DNA from: Saccharothrix obliqua
Lineage (GTDB): Bacteria > Actinomycetota > Actinomycetes > Mycobacteriales > Pseudonocardiaceae
NCBI RefSeq assembly: GCF_019375475.1
Contig: NZ_JAHXGQ010000017.1
Span: 1-64,000 of the forward strand
DNA: 64,000 nucleotides
Direction of reading: 5' to 3'
Below the pieces are notes generated by a model, which worked only from the letters and a program-made list of their open reading frames with translations, had not been told where the DNA came from and did no database searches. Shown here piece by piece: positions 17,378 to 26,246 of the stretch. The position numbers and the translations under genes are program-made. The number at the start of each line of letters is the position of its first letter. Position 1 is the stretch's first letter.

Positions 17378-17938
17378 TCAGCCCACGGCCCGGCCCGCCC
17401 ACCAGTTCCCGGGCGAGTCGGGGTCCGCGCTCGTCCAGTAGTCCACGCACGCCCGGACGAACTCCTCCGCCGTCAGCAACCCGTCGCCGTCGAGGTCGAG
17501 GTGGCTGAACGCCACCGCCGACTCCTCCTCGGTCAGGTTCGGGAAGTGCCCGTGCTGGAACTTCCGGAACTCGGCCGGGCTGACGTTGCCGTCCGCGTCG
17601 GTGTCGGCGATGGCCAGGAACGCCTCCGCGAGCGCTCCCACGGTCGCGCGGGCGGCCTCCGGGTCGTCGGCGAGGCTGCCGGTGGAGGCGACGAACTGCT
17701 CGCGGCTGATGGCCTGGCCGCCGTCGGGGACGTGGGGCAGGTGCAGGTCGCGCCAGATGCCCAGGTAGGCGTCGATGATGCGGTGCTCCTCGGCCGAACC
17801 GGAGGCGTGGCCCAGTGCTTCGGCGGCGCGGCGGCCCATCAGGACGTGGTCCTGCTCGGTCAACAGGCCGTCGCCGTCCACGTCCAGGTGATCGAAGCCG
17901 TGGTTGATCTTGGCTTTGAGCAGGTCGGTGAGAGGCAC
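17378..17938 (-). CDS. EF-hand calcium-binding protein (calexcitin-like)
   Basis: 186 residues from GTG 17938, which has a GGAGG ribosome binding site. Three canonical EF-hand loops are visible: DVDGDGLLTEQD (about 19-30), DTDADGNVSPAEF (about 112-124) and DLDGDGLLTAEE (about 147-158); a fourth, degenerate site lies near 75. This layout is that of actinobacterial sarcoplasmic calcium-binding proteins, which are cytosolic calcium buffers or sensors. There is no signal peptide. It is a single gene. Confidence 0.87.
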   Translation of the reverse strand: MPLTDLLKAKINHGFDHLDVDGDGLLTEQDHVLMGRRAAEALGHASGSAEEHRIIDAYLGIWRDLHLPHVPDGGQAISREQFVASTGSLADDPEAARATVGALAEAFLAIADTDADGNVSPAEFRKFQHGHFPNLTEEESAVAFSHLDLDGDGLLTAEEFVRACVDYWTSADPDSPGNWWAGRAVG

Positions 17939-18088
17939 TGCATCCTCCGGACTGGTGCGGTGGGTACCTGGACCTGCTTACAACATCGGGGGGTTGAGCA
18001 CGGTCGAGTAGGTCCGATCGGGTCGGGTCACCACACTGCCGGGTGATGGCTGAGGGTGAACGGCTCGGTCATGCGGCGGTCCGGCTGA

Positions 18089-20938
18089 TCACGCGCCCAT
18101 GTGGATGTAGGGCGCCCACGACGACGGCGGTTCCGACTGGCGGCGCTTCCGCATCATGTGGTGCACCGCGTGGGCCGCGGTGTTGTCGGACCGCAGCTCG
18201 GTGTAGAAGTCGGAGGTCGCCCGGAGGGCGGGCCCGTCGCCGAGCGACCAGAGGCTCGCCACGACGTCGCCGAAGCCCGCGAGCTGGAAGCCGCTCGCGA
18301 TGCTCAGCGCCTCGTCGGGCAGGTCCAAGCCCTGCCGTGCCGTGGTGCACGCGGACAGGTACGCCAGCGTGCCCCGGGGAACGTGGAGTCCGGCCAGGTC
18401 GGCGAGACCGAGCGGCCCGTCGTGCAGGAACAGCTGCCCTTGGTGGCGCTCCGCCGGGTTGCTCCCACCGTGGCAGGCGAAGTGCACCATGTCGTGTGAC
18501 GCCAGCGCCGCCATCACCCGCTCGCGGGTCGCGGCGGCGTTGCGCAGGATGCGGCTACGGGGGAACAACCCGGCGAGGAGCGCCAGCTCCTGGTCGACCC
18601 CCGGCAGGTCGGGCAGACCCGGTGTGCGGGACAGCCCCACGACCAGCGGGGCGGGGTCCGGGTGCGTCCGCCACGGCCGGGTCCGGCGCAGCGCGCGGAT
18701 CGACGTGGTGTAGGAGAAGACGGCGCGGTCGAGCGCCTGCGGTCCGCCGCGGACTCCCGCGGCGTGCAGCGGGAGGTGCGACAGGAGGCCGGTCGGGCAC
18801 CACCGGACCACGGGCGGACGCCGGCCCTCCGGCGGCGGGCCGGTGAGACCGAGCGCGGTGAGGACCGGTCCGGTGATCACCTCCCACAGCCACTCCAGAC
18901 CGTCCAGGAGATCTTCGTCGTCCGCTTCGACCAACTGCCTCGTCCGGGACCGGAGCGTGTCCAAGTCCACCGGCGGCAACGGCACGTGCCGCACGCCTTC
19001 GGTGGTGACGATCAACGCGTCGAGACGTCCTCGCGCGGCCAGCGGCACCACCACCGGGCCGGATCGGCACGCCTCCAGGATCTCGGGGAGGCGCGGGGGC
19101 TTGAGGAAGTCCTCGAAACCGGGCAGTTCGCGGATGTCCTCGACGAGGCGCTGCCGCTCGCGGTCGAGTCGGTGGCGGCTGTCCGAATCGGTGGCACCGG
19201 CCAACTCCGCGGTCACCCGGGCCAGGTCGGCGGCCGGTCCCGGCGCTCGCCCGGCGAGTGCCGGGATGCCGTCGCGCACCGCGGTGCTCTCGGCGAACAG
19301 CACACCCCGGCCGCGTTCCAGCAGTTCCAGGGCCAGTTCCGGTCGGCCCGCCGCGATCGCGTACGAAGCGGCGCGCACCGGGGCCGTGCGGAACTCGCGC
19401 AACGCCGACTGGCGGTCTTCGGTGGACAGGTGCCGGCCGGCCAGGTCGGACAGCGATCCGATGGCCGTAACCATCAGGTCGGCCGCGCCGTGGTCGTCCA
19501 GGTCACCGAGGATTTCCGCGGCGGAGACGGCCATGCGGACCCGTTGCCGCACTGTGCCGCCGGGGCACGCCATGGCGGCTCGCAGCGCGGCCACGGCGGT
19601 GTGCGCGTACTTCCGGTCGCGGGTGTCCGCGTAACGGTTGTTCCACAGCGCGGCGAGCGTGAAGCGCATGTTGGCCCGCTCGACCTCGTCGGTGGCCTCC
19701 TGCGCGCCACGGTCGAGGTGGGCCACGGCTTCGTCGAAGGAAGACGGGTCGCCGAGCAGTTCGTGCCGGGCGACGAGGGCCGTCGCCAGCGTCCGCGCCA
19801 CCTGGCCCGGCATGCGTTTCCCGGGCGGCACCTCGGCGGCGGCCTGCCGTGCGGTGGCCACCGCTGCGTCGACGTCACGCGGTGAACCGGTCCGCCGGGC
19901 GAGGCGGATCAGGTCGTCGGTGAGGGTGGCCAGGACGCGGGGGCGGACGGGGTGGTCGGCCGGGATGCCGTCGAGACAGGACCGGCACAGCTCGGCGATC
20001 CTGCCGGGTTCCGGGTTCTCCTGAGTCCGGTGGCCGAGGGCGACGGCGAGGTGGCCGGTCGTGGCGGCGTGGGCGGGATGCGTGGTCGGCAGGTTGTCGA
20101 GGAGGCCGCGCAGCAGGGTGACGGCTTCGTCGAGGGCTCCGGTGTCCGAGGTTGCGCCGTGGCGGGAGATCAGCAGTCCCGCGAGGATGTTGGTGACGTC
20201 GACCAGTTCTTCCGCGCCTGGCGACGCCGCTACCGCGGCTCGTGCGTGTCCGACGGCTTCGTGGAGGGACGAGGCGTCCCCGGTGGCGTTGTGGGCGAGG
20301 ACGAGCGTCTCGACCAGTCGGCGCAGGCTGCGCACCCGTGTCGCCGGGGTCGCCCGGTCGACCGACCACCGCGCCAGGTCCAGGGCCTCGGTGAGTGCTT
20401 CGGGGTCGTGGTGGGCTTCGTGCAGCGAGCACAGCAGGTGGATCAGGTTGTCCTGGAACCGCCACCGCACGTCGCTGCCGGGTGGGGACATGCCCAGGCC
20501 CATGACGAGGACCGCCGCCCCGGCGAGCAGCGCGGTGCGGTCGTCCGGGCCGATGCCGGCGATGACGACGTCGCCCACCATGTCGTTCCACGCCTCGACC
20601 GCGTGCCCACCGGAGGCGGTGCGGGGGAGTTGGCCCAGCACCGGCTCCGGTACCAGCGAGCCGTCCGCCGCGAGCGGGGTGAAGACGAGCATCGCGAGCA
20701 TCAGGCTGCGTTCGTCCTTGGCGGCCAGGTAGCGGTTCCAGAACAGCCAACCCAGGACGGCGAACGCCTCCATGCAGTAGGCCGGGCCGTCGGGATCGCC
20801 GGACAGCACACCGCGGACCTCGATCTTGAGCAACGCGGCGGCTTCGTTTTCGGCGTCCGGGTCGAGGAGGGCGTCGGGGCTGCCGGCCCGGAGCCGGGCG
20901 AGGAGGCGTTGCCGGACGGGGCCGCGTTCCGCGCTCAT
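18089..20938 (-). CDS. TPR-repeat CHAT-domain protease
   Basis: 949 residues from ATG 20938, which overlaps the stop of the upstream gene (ATGA 20935-20938). An open frame continues to 21718, but the coupled gene is coded there in another frame. Residues about 100-560 are helical TPR-like repeats; about 690-949 form a CHAT (caspase-like, Clan CD) peptidase domain with VHFACHGG (His823) and LSACTT (Cys864) as the catalytic dyad. CHAT proteases act in bacterial conflict systems, cleaving partner proteins after activation. The TPRs probably sense an activator. The dyad is intact, so activity is plausible. Confidence 0.85.
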   Translation of the reverse strand: MSAERGPVRQRLLARLRAGSPDALLDPDAENEAAALLKIEVRGVLSGDPDGPAYCMEAFAVLGWLFWNRYLAAKDERSLMLAMLVFTPLAADGSLVPEPVLGQLPRTASGGHAVEAWNDMVGDVVIAGIGPDDRTALLAGAAVLVMGLGMSPPGSDVRWRFQDNLIHLLCSLHEAHHDPEALTEALDLARWSVDRATPATRVRSLRRLVETLVLAHNATGDASSLHEAVGHARAAVAASPGAEELVDVTNILAGLLISRHGATSDTGALDEAVTLLRGLLDNLPTTHPAHAATTGHLAVALGHRTQENPEPGRIAELCRSCLDGIPADHPVRPRVLATLTDDLIRLARRTGSPRDVDAAVATARQAAAEVPPGKRMPGQVARTLATALVARHELLGDPSSFDEAVAHLDRGAQEATDEVERANMRFTLAALWNNRYADTRDRKYAHTAVAALRAAMACPGGTVRQRVRMAVSAAEILGDLDDHGAADLMVTAIGSLSDLAGRHLSTEDRQSALREFRTAPVRAASYAIAAGRPELALELLERGRGVLFAESTAVRDGIPALAGRAPGPAADLARVTAELAGATDSDSRHRLDRERQRLVEDIRELPGFEDFLKPPRLPEILEACRSGPVVVPLAARGRLDALIVTTEGVRHVPLPPVDLDTLRSRTRQLVEADDEDLLDGLEWLWEVITGPVLTALGLTGPPPEGRRPPVVRWCPTGLLSHLPLHAAGVRGGPQALDRAVFSYTTSIRALRRTRPWRTHPDPAPLVVGLSRTPGLPDLPGVDQELALLAGLFPRSRILRNAAATRERVMAALASHDMVHFACHGGSNPAERHQGQLFLHDGPLGLADLAGLHVPRGTLAYLSACTTARQGLDLPDEALSIASGFQLAGFGDVVASLWSLGDGPALRATSDFYTELRSDNTAAHAVHHMMRKRRQSEPPSSWAPYIHMGA

Positions 20939-21591
20939 GCCTGCCGCCGGTACCGCTGCCACGTCTGCGTTTCGTCGTCCCAGATCAGGACGTGCCCGTC
21001 CACCTCGGGCGCCATGAGGGCCAACTGCCGCACGGCCGCCTCCGGCAGCGGGTCGGGGCCGATGATGTGGAGGTCGTGGTCCGGGTCGAGGATCGAGAGG
21101 CGGTTCGGGTCGCCGGGCTTGCGTTTCGCGAAGATCGCACGGAGCGCGGTGTACGCGTCCTCGGCCGACTTCTCGATCATCGCGGTGACGAACGGCAGGA
21201 CCACACCGGTGCCCGCGCCGCCGAGCACGACCCACATCCACTCGGGGATCGTGCGGGCTGGGGCGTCTTGTGGGCGTTTCCAGGTGAGGAGTCGGTGCAC
21301 GGTGCTGCCCGCGTCTTCGGATTCTTCCGACGAGTAGCCGGCACCGGTCGGCGTGCCCAGGGTCCAGGTGCCGTCCGCGGCGCTGTAGGTGATCGCCACG
21401 TCGAACGTCTCGTCGGGAAACCGCCGCGGTTCGGCTCGGGCCCACAGCCAGCCCAGTGCGCCCGTTCCGTCGCCGAGGTCGTCCGCGTAGGCGGTGCGGC
21501 GCACGACGGTCAGCCCCATCGACTCCAGGGTGGCCGTGACCTGGTCGAGCCGGGCGTCCAGCGCTGTGGTCAGGTCGTCGTCTTGTGGCAC
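20935..21591 (-). CDS. Membrane-anchored partner of CHAT protease
   Basis: 218 residues from GTG 21591; a longer in-frame start at 21687 is possible, and neither has a clear ribosome binding site. A mixed alpha/beta N-terminal domain (about 1-110, RFPDETFDVAITYSAADGTWT) is followed by a single hydrophobic helix (WMWVVLGGAGTGVVLPFVTA) and a cytosolic C-terminal region ending in DGHVLIWDDETQTWQRY. I do not recognise a named domain. The ATGA coupling with the TPR-CHAT gene suggests a joint function, for example as sensor or membrane effector. Function unknown. Confidence 0.65.
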   Translation of the reverse strand: MPQDDDLTTALDARLDQVTATLESMGLTVVRRTAYADDLGDGTGALGWLWARAEPRRFPDETFDVAITYSAADGTWTLGTPTGAGYSSEESEDAGSTVHRLLTWKRPQDAPARTIPEWMWVVLGGAGTGVVLPFVTAMIEKSAEDAYTALRAIFAKRKPGDPNRLSILDPDHDLHIIGPDPLPEAAVRQLALMAPEVDGHVLIWDDETQTWQRYRRQA

Positions 21592-21844
21592 AACGGCATT
21601 CGTAGCACGTCCGAGGGCGACCGGGGGGCGCTTGGGGAACGTGAGCCGACGGCAGGTCTCGCGCCATCCCGGTGGGCGACGTGGCACCGGCGGTCAACGC
21701 CCTGGCGCACGATGTCAACGACGACGCCGCCGTTTCCCGGGACGCTGGGCCCCGGAGCCCGATCCGCCGCCGCCGGACGGCTCCGCGGCAGAGAGGCGAT
21801 GCGATGTCGTGTCGCCGATCGGTAGCGCTTCAGGAGAGGACGAG

Positions 21845-22267
21845 ATGATGAAGAAGGGCTGGGTCGTCGTGGCGACGCTGGTCGCCGCGTTCGGCACCGC
21901 ACCGGTGGCCGTGCAGGCGGCGCCGGGCACCGCCGGCACGGCAGCCGAGGCCGCTGCGCCGAGCTGCGCCGCGGGCGATCTCTGCTTCTGGCCGCACGCG
22001 AACTACCGCGGGCAGCGGGGCAGGGTCGCAGGGGACAACCCGGACTGGCGGAAGCTGCCCAGCGCGGACTGCCCCGGCGGGAACTGGGACGACTGCGCGA
22101 GTTCGCTCGCCAACCGCGGACGAGAGTGCACCGTCTACTTGTACAAGAACTACAACTACCGCGGCGAGGAGCACAGCCTGAGCCGTAACGACCAGGTCCC
22201 GGACATCGGGCGCTGGGTCCCCGGGTTCAACGACTCCATCAGCTCCAACCGCTGGTGCAGGCGCTGA
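21845..22267 (+). CDS. Secreted peptidase inhibitor I36-like protein
   Basis: 140 residues; the start has GGAGAGG upstream. Signal peptide about 1-26 (ending AAP). The mature part has LCFWPHANYRGQRGRV and later VYLYKNYNYRGEEHSL with a terminal NDSISSNRW. These two beta/gamma-crystallin-like repeats, with six Cys, are typical of the I36/SMPI family that inhibits metalloproteases. It is secreted. The next gene starts one base after the stop codon, so the two are co-transcribed. Confidence 0.8.
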   Translation: MMKKGWVVVATLVAAFGTAPVAVQAAPGTAGTAAEAAAPSCAAGDLCFWPHANYRGQRGRVAGDNPDWRKLPSADCPGGNWDDCASSLANRGRECTVYLYKNYNYRGEEHSLSRNDQVPDIGRWVPGFNDSISSNRWCRR

Positions 22268-22268
22268 C

Positions 22269-23195
22269 ATGCCCGGACGTCCAGCCGGGCCGGTTCTCGC
22301 GCTGATCGTCCTGGTCTGGTCGGCCGGCTGTGGCTCGCCGCGGCCGGCCGACCAGCCACCGCCTTTCACCGGCACGCTCGGGCCCACGGCGTTGGACCTG
22401 GTCACGCGCTCCGGGACCTGGCCCGCCACGCAGCGCCTGCTCGACAGGGCGGTCAACCGGCTGAACCAGATGTGCCTGGCCCGGCAGGGGTTTTCCTACC
22501 CCGACCTGGACGTTCCGGCACCGGTCGACCCGGCGGACGACGTGGCGGTGGTCGACCTGCCCGGCCGGGCCACGCGGGGGTACGGGATCACCGACGCCGG
22601 CCCGGACGTCACCCCGCCGAGCCGGTCCGCCGCGGACGTCTTCTACGACGGCCTGCCGCCGGCGGAGCGGCACCGGTTCGACCTGGCGTTGTTCGGCTCG
22701 CCGCACACCAGGCGCGAGGTGGACACGGCCGGCGGGCGGTACTCCGTCCAGGACACCGGGTGCGAGGCCGACAGCAGGCGGCGACTCGCGGGCGACGTGG
22801 CCCTGTGGGCTCGGATCACCTACACGCCCGAGGCCATCGGCAACCGGCTCGCGGTCGAGGTGGAGCAGGCACCCGCCTACCGGGACGCGCTCACCGCCTG
22901 GCGTTCGTGCATGCGCGACCAGGGACACCCGTACCCCACACCGGAACAGGCGCAACAGGACCTCCGAGCGGACACCGGCACGCCCGCGGACCGGCGGCGG
23001 AGCGTGGAGATCGCGGTGGCGTCGGCCGACGGGAACTGCGCGATCCGGACCCGCCTGCCTTCGACGGCGCTCAACGCGCGAAGGGAACTCGCCGCACACC
23101 TGCCCCACGCCGACCGGGCAACCGTGGCCGAACTGGCGTTCCACCGCGATGCCGCGGTCGAGCGGGCACGGGCCTTCGTCCCGTCCGCACCATAA
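22269..23195 (+). CDS. Putative lipoprotein of unknown function
   Basis: 308 residues. The N-terminus has a hydrophobic stretch followed by the lipobox SAGC, with Cys21 as the probable lipid attachment site. The mature part is alpha-helical with few Cys (RQGFSYPDLD, TGCEADSRRRL, WRSCMRDQGHPYP). This resembles a group of actinomycete lipoproteins of unknown role. It follows the I36 inhibitor gene by one base and is likely co-expressed with it. No enzyme motif is seen. Confidence 0.65.
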   Translation: MPGRPAGPVLALIVLVWSAGCGSPRPADQPPPFTGTLGPTALDLVTRSGTWPATQRLLDRAVNRLNQMCLARQGFSYPDLDVPAPVDPADDVAVVDLPGRATRGYGITDAGPDVTPPSRSAADVFYDGLPPAERHRFDLALFGSPHTRREVDTAGGRYSVQDTGCEADSRRRLAGDVALWARITYTPEAIGNRLAVEVEQAPAYRDALTAWRSCMRDQGHPYPTPEQAQQDLRADTGTPADRRRSVEIAVASADGNCAIRTRLPSTALNARRELAAHLPHADRATVAELAFHRDAAVERARAFVPSAP

Positions 23196-23280
23196 CTCGG
23201 GCGTCGACCGCGACCTGACGGTCGTACTCGACGCGCTCCACCTGACGTTCCGGAACCGCCGGGGTTCCGTGTCGCGTGGG

Positions 23281-24888
23281 TCAGCAGTGGGGGACGCCGT
23301 TGCAGGCGCTCGGTTGGTTCTCGATGAACAGGACGTCTTTCAAGGTGACCGTGACGTTGTTCTGCACCGCCAGGCCGCCACCGGCACCAGTGTGCCCGGT
23401 GCTGCCGTCGGGGACGTCGGGGGCGTGCGATCGTCCGCCCGGCCCGCCCTTCCCCGTGACGTTGCGCTGGAAGGTGGTCATGTCGAAGGCCCCCGCGTTG
23501 CGGGTCTCGAAGAACACACCACCGCCGCTGCCGCCGTCGCCGCCCCCGGCGCCTTGGCCCTGGCGGGCGCCGAAGCCGCCCGTTCCGCCGGCCCGGCCGT
23601 TGCCGGTCGTGTTGCCGATGAAGTCGGTATGGGTGGCGGTGAACGACCGGGTCACGGTCCTCGCCAGGTGGATCGCGCCGCCGCTGCCGCCATGTCCGCC
23701 GTACGCGCCGTCGCCTGCCCTGCCCTCAGGGACACCGCCGTCGCCGCCTCGGCCGCCGTCGCCGCCGTTGCCGGTGCGGTTGTTCTCCGCCGTGAAGCTG
23801 AACAGGACCACCGCCCGCCCGAGGTCGCGATCGATGAACAGGGCGCCGCCGAAGCCACCGTTGCCGCCGCTGCCGGAGCGGAACTTGTTGAGCCGGCCGC
23901 CGCCGTTGCCGCCCACTTCGCCGTTGCCGCCGTCGCCCGCCCGCCCGCCGGGGCCGCCGTCACCGGTGACGTTCCCCGAAGCCGAGCTGCCGTGGACGTT
24001 GACCTGGTCGCTGGTGTAGACGGCACCACCGTTGCCGCCGTCGCCACCGCGGATCGGACCACCGCCGTTGCCGCCCGGACCGTTCGTGTTGTCGCCACCG
24101 CGGCCGGAATCGCCACCCGGGCCACCGGACCCGGTGCGGTTGTCGTCGACCGATGACAACAACAGCTCGAACACACCGGCGTAGTTCGCGATCGCGCCAC
24201 CAGCGCCGCCGTGGCCACCCAAACCGCCGCGGATGCCGTCCCGTTCCTCGGGCACGGCGCTGTTGTCCTTGCCCCGCCCACCTGCCGCACCCCACCCGCC
24301 GTTGCCGGTGACGTTGCCCTTCAGCACCGACTTCGAGACCCGCAACGCCGTGCCCTCGCTGTAGACCGCACCACCGGAACCACCCCTGCCGCCGTCGACG
24401 CTCCCCGCGCCACCGGCCGCGCCGTCACCGGTGCGGTTGCCGGACAACGTGCTGCGGCTGATCAGGAGTTCACCCCGGCTGTGGACGGCACCACCGCCGG
24501 CGCCGGAACCACCCGGCGCGACGCCGTCCGGGGTGTGGCCGCCGGTGAGGGTCAGGCCCTCCAGGGTCAGCTTGGCCCCGCCCGCCACCTGGAAGAAACG
24601 GAACCGCGGCGCGGCCGGGTGCCGGGTGATGGTCGTGTCGTCGCCCACCAGCTCGACGTTGCCGGTGACGACCGGAAAACCGTTGTCCCCGATCGGCCGG
24701 TCCACCCGGTACGTGCACCGACCGGCCAGGATCAACCGAACAGGCGCACCGGACGCGTTCGCGTCCTCAATGGCTTTGATCAGTCTTGGCGTCTCACATG
24801 GGACATAGGTGTCCGCCGCCGCCGAAGGCACGGCGACCACCCCGATGCCCAACGTCAGAACTCCGACCACGAAAATCCCTCGGCGCAT
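23281..24888 (-). CDS. Secreted glycine-rich right-handed beta-helix protein
   Basis: 535 residues; the ATG at 24888 has a GAGGGGGG ribosome binding site. Signal peptide about 1-25 (PSAAA). Residues about 26-130 (ETPRLIKAIEDANAS, LVGDDTTITRHP) look like the start of a right-handed beta-helix (pectate-lyase-like). The remainder alternates beta-helix turns (GGAVYS, GNVTGNGG, SSVDDNRTGSGG) with blocks rich in GGxGG, superficially like PE_PGRS proteins but with no PE domain. Two Cys near the end may close a cap. Probably an extracellular polymer-binding or surface protein. The repetitive DNA could be recombination-prone. Confidence 0.75.
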   Translation of the reverse strand: MRRGIFVVGVLTLGIGVVAVPSAAADTYVPCETPRLIKAIEDANASGAPVRLILAGRCTYRVDRPIGDNGFPVVTGNVELVGDDTTITRHPAAPRFRFFQVAGGAKLTLEGLTLTGGHTPDGVAPGGSGAGGGAVHSRGELLISRSTLSGNRTGDGAAGGAGSVDGGRGGSGGAVYSEGTALRVSKSVLKGNVTGNGGWGAAGGRGKDNSAVPEERDGIRGGLGGHGGAGGAIANYAGVFELLLSSVDDNRTGSGGPGGDSGRGGDNTNGPGGNGGGPIRGGDGGNGGAVYTSDQVNVHGSSASGNVTGDGGPGGRAGDGGNGEVGGNGGGRLNKFRSGSGGNGGFGGALFIDRDLGRAVVLFSFTAENNRTGNGGDGGRGGDGGVPEGRAGDGAYGGHGGSGGAIHLARTVTRSFTATHTDFIGNTTGNGRAGGTGGFGARQGQGAGGGDGGSGGGVFFETRNAGAFDMTTFQRNVTGKGGPGGRSHAPDVPDGSTGHTGAGGGLAVQNNVTVTLKDVLFIENQPSACNGVPHC

Positions 24889-25052
24889 GTGCCCCCCTCA
24901 CTTCTTGTCACCGCACCCCAGTCTCGACCGGTCGAAAACCGCTCTCCAGCCACGAAACGGCCGAACCCGTTGCACCGCAGAAGAATTCGAGCCAACCTGG
25001 AACCGCCGGTGATTCCACCTGCGACACCTGGGAATATTCCGACCGCGGACGG

Positions 25053-26246
25053 CTAAGCCCTTTCGGGCGTGAAGTCCGGCAGGGTGAGGGCGGAGTGGGC
25101 CGGGCGGCCTTCCTCGGCGGGCAGGGCGTCGAGGTTGCGCAGCATGGTGTTGCGCTGTTCCAGGGCTTGCGCGGTGACGGGGAGGAGCGCCGCGTCGCCC
25201 TCGCCGATCAGGTCCTGGTTCAGGGTCACGAAGCCACGGGTGTCGCGCTCGTAGGCGGCGAAGGCCGTGGTGTGGTCCTGGTCGGCCAGGGAGCCCGCGA
25301 GCATGTAGGCGCCGACCAGTGCGAGGCTGGAGCCTTGTCCGGTGAGGAAGGAAGGCGCGTGCGCGGCATCTCCCACCAGCGCCACCCGGCCGCTGGACCA
25401 GTGGGGCATCCGGATCTGGCTGACCGCGTCGAAGAACAGGTCGTCCGCCGCACGCATCTCGGCGAGCATCCCCGGGACCTCCCAGCCCGCGTCGGCGAAG
25501 ACCGCCGAGACCAGGTCCCGTTGGGCTTCCGGGTTCCGGAACGCGTCGAACGGCGGTTCCGGGTGGGCGAAGGCCAGGAAGGCGTGCAGGTCCTCCCCGG
25601 CGGCGTAGAGCGCTGCCGCCCGGCCCGGGGTGTTCCACATGACGGCCTCGTCGCGGAGGTTGAAGTCGTTGGGGATGGTGAACCCGGCGAAGCAGTAGCC
25701 GAGGTACCGGTGGAACTGCTCCTCGGGGCCGAACAGGAACTCGCGCGTCCGCGAGTGCAGGCCGTCCGCGCCGAACACCAGGTCGAACGTCCGCTTGCCG
25801 CCACTGCGGAAGGTCACGTCCACGCCGTGGTCGGACTGGTCGAGGGCGTCGACGGAGTCGTTGAACAAGAACTCCACGTCGTCACGGGTCACCGCGTAGA
25901 GGGCGTCGGTCAGGTCCCCGCGCCGCACCTCCAGGTCCTCGGCGCCGCCACCGGTGACGGCGCGCGGGTTGAGCGAAGCGACCTGGTCGCCCTCCCCGTC
26001 GAGGAAGGTCAACCGGCGCAGCGTGATGTGCGCCTCCCGCAGTCGCGGCAGGATGCCCATCCTGCGCACGACTTCGAGCGCCGTGCCGCGCACGTCGATG
26101 GCGTAACCACCGCCGCGGAGCGCCGCCGCCTTCTCGACCACCGTGACCGTGAACCCGTAGCGGTTGAGCCAGTACGCGAGCGCGGGACCCGCGATGCTGG
26201 CACCGGAGATCAGGACCCTGCGGCCGGAGTGGCTGCTCTGCGTCAT
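25053..26246 (-). CDS. FAD-dependent monooxygenase
   Basis: 397 residues from ATG 26246, overlapping the stop of the MFS gene (ATGA, 26243-26246). The Rossmann motif VLISGASIAGPALAYWL binds FAD, DGLHSRTR is the central NADPH/FAD fingerprint, and RVALVGDAAHAPSF is the second FAD motif. It resembles class A hydroxylases of the TetX/RebC group that modify aromatic drugs. Coupling with an MFS pump and a divergent TetR suggests an inducible detoxification cassette. The substrate is unknown. Confidence 0.83.
   Translation of the reverse strand: MTQSSHSGRRVLISGASIAGPALAYWLNRYGFTVTVVEKAAALRGGGYAIDVRGTALEVVRRMGILPRLREAHITLRRLTFLDGEGDQVASLNPRAVTGGGAEDLEVRRGDLTDALYAVTRDDVEFLFNDSVDALDQSDHGVDVTFRSGGKRTFDLVFGADGLHSRTREFLFGPEEQFHRYLGYCFAGFTIPNDFNLRDEAVMWNTPGRAAALYAAGEDLHAFLAFAHPEPPFDAFRNPEAQRDLVSAVFADAGWEVPGMLAEMRAADDLFFDAVSQIRMPHWSSGRVALVGDAAHAPSFLTGQGSSLALVGAYMLAGSLADQDHTTAFAAYERDTRGFVTLNQDLIGEGDAALLPVTAQALEQRNTMLRNLDALPAEEGRPAHSALTLPDFTPERA

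Noticed and set aside
18089-21718. A single 1209-residue minus-strand protein
   Set aside because: The frame is open throughout because of GC content, but a protein-like, coupled gene in another frame covers 20935-21591; the CHAT gene starts at 20938.
23281-24888. Possible CRISPR-like or satellite repeats
   Set aside because: The regular GCC/GGC pattern comes from Gly-rich codons in a single reading frame; there are no uniform repeats with unique spacers.
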